From Polyangia bacterium (lineage in GTDB: Bacteria > Myxococcota_A > Polyangia > Polyangiales > Sandaracinaceae), in contig JAUHXR010000029.1 of NCBI GenBank assembly GCA_030426845.1, positions 1 through 46,582 of the forward strand: a DNA stretch of 46,582 nt, written 5' to 3'. The notes beneath the pieces are model-generated. The model saw nothing but the letters and a program-made list of their open reading frames with translations, was not told the DNA's origin and ran no database searches. Shown here in pieces: positions 1 to 10,954 of the stretch (within the stretch, counting starts at the first letter, position 1; each line of letters begins with the position of its first letter). The position numbers were made by a program, and so were the translations under genes.

Positions 1-333
1 GTCACCCGCCGCGGCCCCAGACGCGCCCCGACCACTGGCCTCGCCGCCGCCGACGACCGCGACCGTGCCATCAGCGCCGGCCTCGTCGGGCTGGTCGCCG
101 GCGGCGCGGCCGGCGGCCGTCGCCCCACCGCGCTCGGCGCCGCCATCGGCGCGCGCCGCGAGCGCCTCACCCCCCTCGCCCGCCTCGCCGCCCGTCGCGC
201 CGTCGGCCGCGCCAGCCACGGCCTCGGTCGACCCCGCCGCCCGCAGAACCAGCGCGCCGCGCCCCACCCAGCCGAGGCCGAAGCCGAGGACGAGCGCGGC
301 CAGCCCGACCGCGAAGATGCGTCGGTCCTTCAT
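1..333 (-). CDS. Membrane-anchored low-complexity protein, C-terminus beyond window
   Basis: The ATG at 333 overlaps the TGA of the upstream M16-like gene (ATGA), so translation is probably coupled. The frame stays open for 111 codons to base 1. The protein begins MKDRR and then has one hydrophobic segment (about residues 6-22, IFAVGLAALVLGFGLGW), which reads as an uncleaved N-terminal anchor. It continues as an Ala/Gly/Glu/Asp-rich, probably disordered linker with no recognisable domain in the visible part. The topology (short basic N-terminus, one membrane segment, long linker) suggests a periplasmic domain further on. It is the last visible gene of the gpmI-M16-M16 operon. Function is unknown. 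The call rests on the start overlap, the open frame and the strong G/C third-position bias. Confidence 0.7.
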   Translation of the reverse strand, partial: MKDRRIFAVGLAALVLGFGLGWVGRGALVLRAAGSTEAVAGAADGATGGEAGEGGEALAARADGGAERGGATAAGRAAGDQPDEAGADGTVAVVGGGEASGRGASGAAAGD

Positions 334-1909
334 CGGTCGAACATCTCGTTGACGGGCACCACGGTGATGCGCTCGCGCGGGATACCGAGCGGGTACGCGA
401 CGATCTGTCGGTCGTCCTCCTGGACGCGCGCGCTGACCTCGCTCTGGTAGGTCACCGGCGAGGCCGCCTCGGTCGCGATCGCCTCGGCGAGCCCCTCCGC
501 GTCCGAGGCCACCGCCGCGATCGAGAGCCGGCCCGGATCGAGGTGACGGCTCAGCGCGGCGTTGAGCTGCTCCACCGTGAGCTCGCGCCAGGCCGCGCGG
601 AGCCGCTCGAGGTACGGCGCGTCCACGCCGTAGAAGGCGTCGTCCATCGCGTAGCCGAGGCGACGGCTGGCCGTCTGGAGGTAGAGCGCGAAGTAGTTCT
701 CCGCGAACGTGCGCACGTGATCGAGCTGCGCCTGGGTCAGGCCCTCGGCCGCGAGGCGCCGCAGCTCGCGCACCGCGAGGCGGATGGCGAAGTGCGCGGT
801 CTCGGGTCGCAGCGGCCGCAGCCAGATGGAGAAGTACTGCTGGCGCCGCGCGTCGTTCGGGACGGGGAAGCGCGACCAGCCCTCCTGGGTGAAGTGCTCG
901 GCGTAGGCGTAGTCGCCGTAGTTGAGGCCGCGCTCGCCGCGGATCTCCTGCATGAGGCGCCCGACGAACTGCCGGTGCTGGCCGAGCCACGCGGTCGCGA
1001 GGAGCACCGCGGGGTAGTCGGGGTGATCGCGGGTGAGGTCGTAGGCGAAGCCCATCGAGACCGCGACCGCCCGCGCGTCCGGCTTGTGCACGATCAAGAC
1101 CCGCGGCGCGGTCACCTCCGGGGGCGCCGGCAGCTCCGCGCGGCCGAGGCACGCGTCGCCGGTGAGCCGCCCGACGTCGCGCTCGACCCGGGCCGCGAAG
1201 CCCTCGGGGACGTCGCCGGTGATGCCGATCGTGGCGCGCCCCGCGCAGAAGAGCTGCCCGCGGTGCGCCCGCGCGTCGTCCACGCGCACGCGGCGGAGCC
1301 CGGCCTCGGTGCCGACCGCCGGGTGACCGTAGGGGTGACCCTCGTAGAGCATCGCCTGGAGCGCCTGCTTGCCGAGCTCCTCGTCGCGCGCGCTGCGCAG
1401 GTCGACGGTGAGCGCGTTGAGCGCCTGGTCGCGCACCCGCGCGAAGTCCGCCTCGCCCATCCGCGGCCGCGTGAGCACGTCGCGGAGCAGCGGGTAGAAC
1501 TCCTCGAGGTGGTCGCGGTGGACCTGGCCGACGAACGCCGTCTCGTCGCGCGAGACGAACGCGCCGATCGAGGCCGCCATCGGGTAGAGCCGATCGCTGA
1601 GCTCGGCGTAGCTGAGCTCGCCCGCGCCGCCCTCGGCCATGAGCGTCGCCGTGAGCTGGGTGAGGCCCTCGCGGCCGGGCGCGTCCGCGGCCGAGCCGGC
1701 GTCGAAGGCGACGCGCAGGGTCACCACCGGCGACGCGTTGCGGTCCACGATCACGCGAGGCCCGTCCGCGAGCGGCTCGCGGCGGCGCGGCGCGTCGCCG
1801 GCCAGGGTGTGGTCCGCGCGATCCTCGAGCCGCGGGTACTCGCGCGGCGCGGGGCTCGCGCCGCCGCAGCTCGTGAGCGCGAGGAGCGCCCCGGCAACGA
1901 CCGCGCGCC

Positions 1910-1913
<4 letters not shown>
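330..1913 (-). CDS. M16-family peptidase-like lipoprotein, zinc site lost
   Basis: A protein of 527 aa from a GTG at 1913 that overlaps the TGA of the preceding M16 gene (GTGA). The N-terminus (RRAVVAGALLALTSCGG) is a lipoprotein signal with a Cys after LTS. The body has the M16 layout: a beta strand of the type VTLRVAFDAGSAADAPGREGL, then two halves. The position where active M16 enzymes carry HxxEH reads GLTQLTATLMAEGG, so the zinc ligands are absent. Bacterial M16B enzymes often work as a pair of one catalytic and one non-catalytic subunit, and the gene just upstream encodes the catalytic type. I infer that this is the inactive partner of an envelope-associated peptidase complex. Confidence 0.85.
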
Positions 1914-3336
<1,423 letters not shown>

Positions 3337-3340
<4 letters not shown>

Positions 3341-4989
3341 CGGACCTCCAGGAAGCCGGGGTCGTAGCCCTCCGGCGGGGCGAAGCCGAGCAGGAACAGG
3401 AGCGAGGCGGCGACGCTGGTGAGGCCGCGTGCGCCGCCGCCCGCGATCGCGAGCGAGGCCCCCGGCGCGTAGACGTGGCAGGGGACGGGGTTGAGGGTGT
3501 GGCTGGTCTTGGCCTTGAACGAGCCGTCCGGCTTGCGCTGCGGCTCGCCGGTCTTCTTGTCGAGCTCGTACATCAGGTCGGCGTTGCCGTGATCGGCGGT
3601 GACGAGCAGCGCGCCGTCGAGCCGACGGATGACGGGCAGGAGCCGTCCGAGGCACAGGTCCACGGCCTCGACCGCGAGGATCGCCGCGTCGCGCACCCCG
3701 GTGTGGCCGACCATGTCGCCGTTCGCGTAGTTGACGCGCGCGTGGCGGTGCCGGCCGGTCTCGAGCTCGTCGATGAGGCGGTCGGTGATCTCCGCCGCCT
3801 TCATCCAGGGGCGCTCCTCGAAGGGCCGCCGGTCGCTCTTGATCTCGACGTAGGTCTCGAGCCCCGGGGCGAAGGGATCGGTGCGGTTGCCGTTCCAGAA
3901 GTAGGTCACGTGGCCGTACTTCTGGGTCTCGCTGATCGCGAGCTGGCTGACCCCGCTCGCCGCGAGGTGCTCGCCGAGGCTGCCGTCGATCTTGGGGGGC
4001 TCGACGAGGAAGTGGCGCGGCAGGTGGAGGTCGCCGTCGTACTGCATCATCCCCGCGTAGAACACGTCGGGGCGTGGGCCACGGTCGAACGCGTCGAAGT
4101 CGTCCTCCTCGAACGCCCGCGTGATCTCGAGCGCGCGGTCGCCCCGGAAGTTGAAGAAGAGCACCGCCGCGCCGTCGCGGATCGGGCCGACCGGGCCGTC
4201 GTCGTCCGCGATCACGAAGCCGGGCAGGTCCTGGTCGATCTTGCCCGTGCGCTCGCGCAGGGTCTCGACCGCCTCGCGCAGGCTCCGGAAGCGCTCGCCC
4301 TCACCGCGCACGTGGAGCTGCCAGCCGCGCTCGACCATGTCCCAGTCGGCCTCGTAGCGGTCCATCGTCACGATCATCCGCCCGCCGCCCGACGCGACGC
4401 GGAAGTCGCGCTCGGCGCTCTCGTTGATCTCGGCGAGCACCCGCTCGAGCTGGTCGACGTACTCGAGCGCGCTGGTCTCGGGGACGTCGCGTCCGTCGAG
4501 GAGCGCGTGCACGCGGGCCTTCGAGACGCCCTCGTTCGCTGCGCGCCGCAGCAGCGCGAAGAGGTGATCGACGTGGCTGTGCACGTTGCCGTCGCTCAGG
4601 AGCCCGAGGAGGTGCAGCGGCTCGCCGCTCTCCTTCACCCGGGCGATCGCGCGGCGCCAGGCATCGCCCTCGAAGAGCGCGCCCGAGGCGATGGCCTGGC
4701 CGACGAGCTTCGCCCCCTGGTCGAACACGCGCCCCGCGCCGAGCGCGTTGTGGCCGACCTCGCTGTTGCCCATGTCATCGTCGCTCGGCAGCCCGACCGC
4801 GGTGCCGTGCGCGGTGAGCGCGAGGGTCGGCGCCTCTCGCGCGAGCCGGTCGAGGTGCGGGGTGCGCGCGAGCCACACCGCGTCGGACTCGTCCCGCCGC
4901 CCGATGCCGACGCCGTCCATCACGACGCAGACGACGGGCCCCTTCACGCCGGAGAACTGGGGGTGGGCTCGGAGCGAGAGGTCGGCCAT
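3337..4989 (-). CDS. gpmI: 2,3-bisphosphoglycerate-independent phosphoglycerate mutase
   Basis: 550 aa. This cytosolic glycolytic enzyme interconverts 3- and 2-phosphoglycerate using two Mn ions in an alkaline-phosphatase-type fold. Seen in the sequence: the N-terminal metal motif VVCVVMDGVGIG; the DDDMGNSEVGHNALGAGRV segment containing the catalytic Ser; the LLSDGNVHSH segment; FFNFRGDRA; and the C-terminal metal sites (ANGDMVGHTG, TADHGNAD, SHTLNPVPCHVY). Length is slightly above the usual ~510-515 aa. The start at MADLS is followed directly by the conserved domain. Its stop overlaps the start of the M16 peptidase gene, an unusual partner for a glycolytic gene and probably only an operon convenience. 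Confidence 0.97.
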
Positions 4990-5053
4990 CGCGCGCGGTT
5001 GTAGCAGCCCCCGCCTCGCGCCGCGACGCCCGGCGCGTCGGCTCCGCGAGGGC

Positions 5054-6148
5054 TCAACCCTCGGCCGGCCCCTCGCCGAGGTCGCGGCGGGCGGCGTAGA
5101 GCGCCTTCCAGGCCGCGCCCCCGGGGCCGCGCACACGCTGGGCGAGGTAGCGGCGGAGGCGCGCGAGGTCGTCGGGGTCCTTGGCCACCGCGCCCGCGAG
5201 GTGGGCGACCAGGTCGCCGGGGGTGGCCGGGCCGCTGCCCCCGAAGTGCGCGGCCACCCCGACCGCCTGCGCGACCGCGACGCACTCCGCGGTCGACATC
5301 GCGGCGCTCATCCGGTCGCTCGAGGCCCCACCCTCCGGGTCGCCCGCGCGCAGCTCGCGGAACACCGTGACGAGCACCTCGAGCACGTCGCCTGGCAACC
5401 CCTCGGGCACCCCGCTCCGCGCGAGCAGCCGCGTCGAGCGCTCCTCCACCAGCGCGAGCTCCTCGTCGAGGTCGGCGATCGGGAAGACCGTCTCGAAGTT
5501 GAAGCGCCGCTTGAGGGCCGCGCTCATCTCGTGCACCCCGCGGTCACGCGTGTTCGCGGTCGCGATCACGTTGAAGCCCTCCCGCGCGAAGAGCGTGCCG
5601 TCGTCGCCGAGCTCCGGGATCGCGAGCGCCCGCTCGCCGAGCACCGGCAGCAACGTATCTTGCACCTCGAGCGGGCACCGCGTGATCTCCTCGAAGCGCA
5701 CCACGCGGCCGGTGCGCATCCCGGTGTGGACCGGCCCCGGCACGAGCGCGCGCGGCGACGGCCCCTCGGCGACGAGGAGCGCGTAGTTCCACCCGTAGCG
5801 CACCTGGTCCTCGGTCGTCGCGGCCCCGCCCTGGATCGTGAGCGTGGAGCAGCCGCTGATGGCGGCCGCGAGCAGCTCACTCAGCCACGACTTGGCCACC
5901 CCGGGCTCGCCGATCAGGAGCAGCCCGCGCTCGGTCGCGAGCGTGACCATCGCCCGATCCACGAGGCTCGGCGGGGCGACGATCTTGCGGGAGATCGACC
6001 GCGAGGCGTCGCCGAGGACGAAGCGGCGCACCGCCGGCATCGACAGGCGCCACCCCGGCGGGCGGGGGCCCTCGTCGGACGCGGCCAGCCGCGCGAGCTC
6101 GTCGGCGTGCTCTACCTCGGCGGGCGGGCGCTGGATCGGCGCGCTCAT
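5054..6148 (-). CDS. MoxR-type AAA+ ATPase
   Basis: 364 aa. Walker A GEPGVAKS is at residues 80-87, a Walker B-like strand VVRFEEI at 149-155, sensor-1 VIATANT with Asn near 199, and the Arg-finger region KRRFNF near 213-218. Spacing and motifs fit the MoxR clade, whose members usually act as chaperones or remodellers with a vWA partner. Here the vWA partner (9830-10954) is on the opposite strand, beyond a double-FHA gene that starts 91 bp away in the divergent direction. A DUF5682 and a SWIM gene complete the set. gpmI follows 64 bp downstream on the same strand, so the two may share a transcript. The client protein is unknown. Confidence 0.93.
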   Translation of the reverse strand: MSAPIQRPPAEVEHADELARLAASDEGPRPPGWRLSMPAVRRFVLGDASRSISRKIVAPPSLVDRAMVTLATERGLLLIGEPGVAKSWLSELLAAAISGCSTLTIQGGAATTEDQVRYGWNYALLVAEGPSPRALVPGPVHTGMRTGRVVRFEEITRCPLEVQDTLLPVLGERALAIPELGDDGTLFAREGFNVIATANTRDRGVHEMSAALKRRFNFETVFPIADLDEELALVEERSTRLLARSGVPEGLPGDVLEVLVTVFRELRAGDPEGGASSDRMSAAMSTAECVAVAQAVGVAAHFGGSGPATPGDLVAHLAGAVAKDPDDLARLRRYLAQRVRGPGGAAWKALYAARRDLGEGPAEG

Positions 6149-6239
6149 CGGCGAACTCTACCAGCCGGCCAGGGAGAGAGCGCCGAGCTGGCGCGCCGGC
6201 GAGGGAAGCGCCCGCGCGGCCGCAGCGTAGGTTGCCTCG

Positions 6240-7241
6240 ATGCCCGAGACCCCCACCCCCCGGGACCCGCTCGGGACGCGGCCCAACGCGAACACCCTGC
6301 TTCCGTCCGCGTGGACGCCCCCCGCGCTCGACCACATCGAGGCCGGCCTCACGCTCGCGCTCCGCACCCTCCGCGAGGCCGCGGCCCCGCCCGACGTGCC
6401 GGGGGTCCACGTCTTCGCGGTGCGCGACGGGCGCATCGAGGGCCGGTTCCTCCGCGCGGGGGCGGAGGAGTACCTGGTGATCGGGCGGCACGAGCGCTGC
6501 GACCTGCGGCTCGCCGCCGACCCCGCGATCTCGCTCCGGCACCTCGTGGCGCGGGTGGTCACGCTCCGGGACGGGAGCGCCGCGCTGCGGCTCCTCGACC
6601 TCTCGACCCGCTGCCCGCTCGTGCTGAGCGACGGCACGCTCCAGCGCTCGCTCGTCGGCACGGGCCCCTTCGCGGTCGGCGTCGGCTCCTACGTGATCGG
6701 CGGGGTGCCCCACGACCTCGACCGCTACGTCCGCGGCCCCGCCCCGACGGGGACCCGCCCCGGCGGGCCCTACCGCACCGCGCCCCCCGTGGTCGAGCGC
6801 GCGAGCAGCGTCCCCGACCACGCGCTCGAGTCGCCGGCCGGCCAGCGGCGCTCGCGGATCACGCTCATGCCGAGCAGCCGGATGGTCACCAGCCTCTCCG
6901 GCCTCGCGGTCGACGCCTGCGCGCAGGTCACCCTCTCGCGAGCCAGCGGCGGGAGCGGAGCGGTCGTCCTCGACCGCGAGAGCCTGGAGCTCGGGGTGCT
7001 CGTCGGCCGCGCCGAGCGCTGCCTCGACGGCCTCCGCGCGCTGATGACCATGAGCATCTCGCGCGTGCACCTCATGCTCCTCGCGGACGGTGACCGCACC
7101 TTCGCGCTCGACGTGGCCTCCACGCAGGGCACCTACGAGCGCGGGCGGATGCGCCGCGCGGTGGAGCTCACGGGACGCACCTGCGCGCTGTCGCTCGGGC
7201 AGTACGACGCGGTGCAGCTGGTCTGGCGCGCGCTCGGGTGA
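6240..7241 (+). CDS. Protein with two FHA domains
   Basis: 333 aa from ATG at 6240. The first FHA domain covers about residues 70-150 (LVIGRHERCDLRL, then an SLRHLVARV strand). The second covers about 235-330 (GVLVGRAERCLDG, SISRVHLMLL, TQGTYERGR, SLGQYDAVQLVW). The GR.ERCD/L and SxxH elements are the classic phosphothreonine-binding loops. The linker between them is Pro/Gly/Ser-rich and contains several Thr and Ser. FHA proteins dock phosphorylated partners, so this gene could place the neighbouring MoxR-vWA machinery under Ser/Thr kinase control. It lies head-to-head with the MoxR gene and 216 bp upstream of the DUF5682 gene on the same strand. Confidence 0.9.
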   Translation: MPETPTPRDPLGTRPNANTLLPSAWTPPALDHIEAGLTLALRTLREAAAPPDVPGVHVFAVRDGRIEGRFLRAGAEEYLVIGRHERCDLRLAADPAISLRHLVARVVTLRDGSAALRLLDLSTRCPLVLSDGTLQRSLVGTGPFAVGVGSYVIGGVPHDLDRYVRGPAPTGTRPGGPYRTAPPVVERASSVPDHALESPAGQRRSRITLMPSSRMVTSLSGLAVDACAQVTLSRASGGSGAVVLDRESLELGVLVGRAERCLDGLRALMTMSISRVHLMLLADGDRTFALDVASTQGTYERGRMRRAVELTGRTCALSLGQYDAVQLVWRALG

Positions 7242-7292
7242 TCCGCGCACCGAGCGGATTGGCGTGCTGGATGATCGGCGCACCGAGCTGAT
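7240..7292. promoter_or_regulatory. Pair of 20-bp direct repeats ahead of the DUF5682 operon
   Basis: Two near-identical 20-mers, GATCCGCGCACCGAGCGGAT at 7240-7259 and GATCGGCGCACCGAGCTGAT at 7273-7292, share 18 of 20 bases and start 33 bp (about three helical turns) apart. Each has short inverted ends (ATCCG/CGGAT in the first, GATC/GATC across the second). A weaker GATCCGCGCGCAC copy follows at 7400. They occupy the only sizeable gap (7242-7457) between the FHA gene and the DUF5682-vWA-SWIM genes. An operator is plausible, but no regulator is identified. Confidence 0.35.
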
Positions 7293-7457
7293 CGAGGCGT
7301 TGGCTGCGGCTGCGCGGGCTCGGCCCTGCGCGCCTCGGGAGAGCGGGCACGGGCGCGGGCACGGGGAGCTCGGCGCCGCGCGCCTTGCTCACCTGGGCTG
7401 ATCCGCGCGCACGCGTGCCCGACCCCCGACGCCCGCGCTTGGCTGCAGCGACGGCCC

Positions 7458-9833
7458 GTGGTGTGCTGGCCCACGGTGGGTCGACTCCACGTCCTCGGCA
7501 TCCGGCACCACAGCCCGGCCTGCGCCCGGCTGGTGCGACGGGCGCTGTCCCGACACCGGCCGTCGATCGTGCTCGTCGAGGGTCCGGCCGACGCCAACGA
7601 CCGCGTGCCCGAGCTCGGCCTCGCCCACCGGCCGCCGATCGCGATCTTCAGCCACTGGACCGAAGGCCCCGGGGTGAGCGGCGCGAGCTGGACCCCCTTC
7701 GCCGACTTCTCCCCGGAGTGGGTCGCGATCCGCGGCGGGCTGCGGCGCGGCGCGGAGGTGCGCCTGATCGATCTGCCGAGCTGGGCGCTCCCGCCGGGGC
7801 CCTCGCGGCGACCGGGCGCACGCTACCTCGCCCGGCTCGCGCGCGAGCTGGGCGCAGACGGCTACGACGCGCTGTGGGACCACCTCTTCGAGCTCCCGCT
7901 CGCGCCCGACGCGCTCGAGGCGCGCCTCGCCCGCTTCTTCGAGGACCTCCGTCGCGCGGATGCCCACGACCAGCGCGCCCGCGAGGACGGCACCCGCGAG
8001 GACGGCGCCCGCGAGGACGCGACCGAGCCCACACCGCGCGCCCGCGAGGCCTTCATGGCCGGACACGTCGCGGCCGCGATGGCGCGCACCGACGGCCCGG
8101 TGCTCGTCGTGTGCGGCGGGCTCCACGCCCCGGCGTTGATCGACGCCTGGCGCGACCTGCCGGCCGAGCCACCCCCGCTCCCCGCCGGGCCGAGCGCGCG
8201 CGGGAGCTACCTCGTGCCGATCACGTTCGCCCAGCTGGATCGCGACGCGGGCTATCGCGCGGGCGTCCCGTCGCCCGGGTTCTACCAGGCGCTGTGGGAG
8301 CGCGGCCCCGAGGCGGCGGGCGACGCGATGCTCGCCGCGGTCATCGCGCGGCTGCGCGAGGGGCGGCGAGGCCCGAGCACCGCAGACCTCATCGCGGCCC
8401 GCGCGAGCGTCGAGCAGCTGCGGCGCATCCGAGGGCACGTCGCCTTGACGCGCGTGGATGTCCTCGACGGGGTCGCCTCGGCCGTCGTGACGAGGGCGCT
8501 CGACGCGCCGCTGCCCTGGACCGCGGCGCGCGCGGGCGCGGCGCCGACCGACCCCACGGTGCTCGCGATGCTCGACGCGCTGCGCGGCGATCGCGCGGGC
8601 CGCCTCGACCCGAGCACCCCGCGGCCGCCCCTGGTCGACGACGCCCACCGCCAGCTCGCGGCGCGCGACCTCGCGCTCGCCCATGGGCCGCACGAGGTCA
8701 CGCTCGATCTGCGCGCGCCCGCCGACCTCGAGACGAGCCGCGTGCTGCACAGGCTCCGCGTGCTGGAGATCCCGGGCGTCGCGCGTCGGCGCGGCCCCGA
8801 CGGACCGGCCGACGCGGCGGTGACCGAGCGGTGGGAGCTGTGGTCGACCCGCGAGACCGAGCGGCGGCTCGCCGAGGCGGCCGCGTGGGGCCCCGACCTC
8901 GCGCGCGCCGCGGCCGCCCGCCTCGCCCACGCGCTCGATGGCGAGGCGGCCCACCTCGAGGCCCTCGCCGGTCACCTGCTCGACGCGGCCCAGATCGGGA
9001 TCGACGCGCTCGACGAGGCCGCGCTGCGCCGCGCGGAGGGCGTCGCGCGCCGGGAGCCCAGGCTCGCTCGACTCGGCCGTGCGCTCGCCCGAACCCTCGC
9101 GCTCTTCCGGCACGACCGCCTGCTCGGCGCAGCCGGCTCCCCCGCGCTCGCCCGGCTCACGCGCGCGATGATCCGACGCGCGCTCTGGCTCGTCGAGGGG
9201 GCGCGCGGCGCGGAGGCACCGACCGATCGCGACGAGCTGCGCGCGCTGGTCGGGATCCGCGACGGGCTACGCGTCGGCCACGCGCTGGGGATCGCGCCCG
9301 AGGAGGTGATCGACGCGCTCGCCCGGGTAGCCCGCGAGCGGCGGTCGCCGCCGGGGCTGCGCGGCGGCGCGATCGGGCTGCTCTGGTCCGTCAACGCCAC
9401 CGACGACGCGGCCGACGACGCGGCCGACGACGTGGCCGTGGCCAACGACGTGGACGACGACGTGGCCGGCCTCGCCCTCGACGCGCTCGGCGCCGCCTCG
9501 CCGCGCACGATCGGCGAGCTGCTCGCCGGCCTCTTCGCCCTCGCGCGCGCCCGCGTCCTCGCCACGCCGGAGGTGATCGCCATCCTCGACCGTCAGCTCG
9601 CCGCGTGGCCGGAGGACGCGTGGCTCGCCGCGCTCCCCTCCCTGCGCCTCGCGTTCACGTACTTCCCGCCCCGCGAGCGCGACGCGATCGCCCGCGCGGT
9701 GAGCGGGCTCCACGGCCGCGCCGTCGCCCGCGAGCCGCTCCCCGCCGACGCGGCCACGATCGCGCGCGGCGAGGCGAGGGAGGCGCGCGTGGACGCCTGG
9801 GTCGCGCGCTACCACCTCGAGGGGCCCCGGTGA
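7458..9833 (+). CDS. DUF5682-family protein of a MoxR/vWA/SWIM cluster
   Basis: 791 aa from GTG at 7458; an alternative GTG at 7476 starts just before the first conserved strand RLHVLGIRHHSP. I recognise it as DUF5682-like by its opening, its size and its position beside vWA and SWIM genes. The N-terminal ~230 residues hold GIRHHSPACARLV, VLVEGPADAND, REAFMAGHV and VVCGGLHAPAL. This order of His, Glu, Arg/Glu and His motifs resembles the TraB/EreA/ChaN superfamily (inference). The rest looks alpha-helical. Two in-frame repeat expansions occur: three REDGx units at 7980-8024 and an Asp-rich stretch near 9402-9466. Its TGA overlaps the GTG of the vWA gene. Biochemical activity is unknown. Confidence 0.85.
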   Translation: MVCWPTVGRLHVLGIRHHSPACARLVRRALSRHRPSIVLVEGPADANDRVPELGLAHRPPIAIFSHWTEGPGVSGASWTPFADFSPEWVAIRGGLRRGAEVRLIDLPSWALPPGPSRRPGARYLARLARELGADGYDALWDHLFELPLAPDALEARLARFFEDLRRADAHDQRAREDGTREDGAREDATEPTPRAREAFMAGHVAAAMARTDGPVLVVCGGLHAPALIDAWRDLPAEPPPLPAGPSARGSYLVPITFAQLDRDAGYRAGVPSPGFYQALWERGPEAAGDAMLAAVIARLREGRRGPSTADLIAARASVEQLRRIRGHVALTRVDVLDGVASAVVTRALDAPLPWTAARAGAAPTDPTVLAMLDALRGDRAGRLDPSTPRPPLVDDAHRQLAARDLALAHGPHEVTLDLRAPADLETSRVLHRLRVLEIPGVARRRGPDGPADAAVTERWELWSTRETERRLAEAAAWGPDLARAAAARLAHALDGEAAHLEALAGHLLDAAQIGIDALDEAALRRAEGVARREPRLARLGRALARTLALFRHDRLLGAAGSPALARLTRAMIRRALWLVEGARGAEAPTDRDELRALVGIRDGLRVGHALGIAPEEVIDALARVARERRSPPGLRGGAIGLLWSVNATDDAADDAADDVAVANDVDDDVAGLALDALGAASPRTIGELLAGLFALARARVLATPEVIAILDRQLAAWPEDAWLAALPSLRLAFTYFPPRERDAIARAVSGLHGRAVAREPLPADAATIARGEAREARVDAWVARYHLEGPR
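7980..8024. repeat. 15-bp in-frame tandem repeat, 3 units
   Basis: Three consecutive CGCGAGGACGGCRCC-type units inside the DUF5682 gene encode REDGT, REDGA and REDAT. The unit length is divisible by three, so gain or loss keeps the reading frame. It sits in a poorly conserved loop just before the REAFMAGHV motif. Confidence 0.8.
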
Positions 9834-10954
9834 CCGATCCGATCGCGCGGTGGCGGCTCGTGCTCGGTGACGCCGCGAGCGGCGCGCTCGGCCCGTGCGA
9901 GACGGACCGCGCGCGCGACGAGGCGCTCGCGTTCCTCTACGACCGCGAGGAGGCCCCGCTCGACGCGGGCCGCCGCGGCGCGACGCCGACGGAGGGCGCG
10001 ACCGACGACCCGAGCCGGCTCGCCGCGCCGCGCTGGCTCGACGACGTGCACCGGCTCTTCCCGCGGGAGGCCGCGCTCCGCCTCGAGCGCGACGCGGTGG
10101 AGCGCTACGGCCTGCTCTCGCTGCTCGAGGACCCCGACGTCCTCGCGCGCGTCGAGCCGAGCCCGACCCTCCTGCGCGCGGTCCTGCGCACCAAACACCT
10201 GATGCGCCCCGAGCTGCTCGCGGCCGCGCGCGCGCTCACCGCGCGGGTGGTGGAGGAGCTCACGGCGCGGCTGCGCCCCGCGCTGCGCGACGCGCTGGCC
10301 GGGCCCCGCCGCGCCGGGGGCGCGCCGCGGCGGGTCGCGCGGAACCTCGACCTCAAGCGCACCGTCCTGACCAACCTGCGCGGGTACGACCCGGCGACCC
10401 GCCGCCTCGTGATCCGCCGCGCCCGCTTCGTCCGGCGCGCGCGCCGCCTCGGCGAGCGGTGGCAGCTCGTGATCCTCGTCGACCAGAGCGGGAGCATGCT
10501 CGGCTCGACCGTCCACGCGGCGGTCACCGCGGCGTGCCTGCACGGCCTCCCCGCGCTGCGCCGCCACCTCGTGACCTTCGACACCTCCGTGGTCGACCTG
10601 ACCGCGCACGTGGACGACCCGGTCGAGCTCTTGATGCGGGTCGCGCTCGGCGGCGGCACCGACATCGCCCAGGCGCTGCGCTACGGCGCGGGCCTCCTCG
10701 AAGATCCGCGGCGCGCGCTCGTCGTCCTGATCAGCGATCTCTACGAGGGCGGCGACCCCGGCCGGGTGGTGCGCCAGGTCGAGGCGCTCCGCGAGCGCGA
10801 GGCGCGAGTCCTCGTCTTGACCGCGCTCGACGAGGAGGCGACCCCGCGATTCGATCGGGACCTCGCGCGCGCGCTCGTCGACGCGGGGGCCGAGGTGGCG
10901 GCCATGACGCCGGCGCAGCTCACCACCCTCGTCGCCGAGGCGGTGGCGGGGTGA
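9830..10954 (+). CDS. vWA-domain protein (CoxE-like MoxR partner)
   Basis: 374 aa. The GTG start at 9830 overlaps the DUF5682 stop (GTGA). The N-terminal ~205 residues are helical and basic at the end ([16 protein letters not shown]). The vWA domain follows from about residue 212. Its metal-ion adhesion site is intact: DQSGSM at 218-223 (DxSxS), Thr in GGGTDIA near 277, and Asp in [11 protein letters not shown] helical N-terminus plus C-terminal vWA is the usual build of proteins that work with MoxR ATPases, presumably bridging the ATPase to its target through bound Mg. Its stop overlaps the GTG of the SWIM gene, so dosage of the three proteins is likely coupled. Confidence 0.93.
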   Translation: MTDPIARWRLVLGDAASGALGPCETDRARDEALAFLYDREEAPLDAGRRGATPTEGATDDPSRLAAPRWLDDVHRLFPREAALRLERDAVERYGLLSLLEDPDVLARVEPSPTLLRAVLRTKHLMRPELLAAARALTARVVEELTARLRPALRDALAGPRRAGGAPRRVARNLDLKRTVLTNLRGYDPATRRLVIRRARFVRRARRLGERWQLVILVDQSGSMLGSTVHAAVTAACLHGLPALRRHLVTFDTSVVDLTAHVDDPVELLMRVALGGGTDIAQALRYGAGLLEDPRRALVVLISDLYEGGDPGRVVRQVEALREREARVLVLTALDEEATPRFDRDLARALVDAGAEVAAMTPAQLTTLVAEAVAG

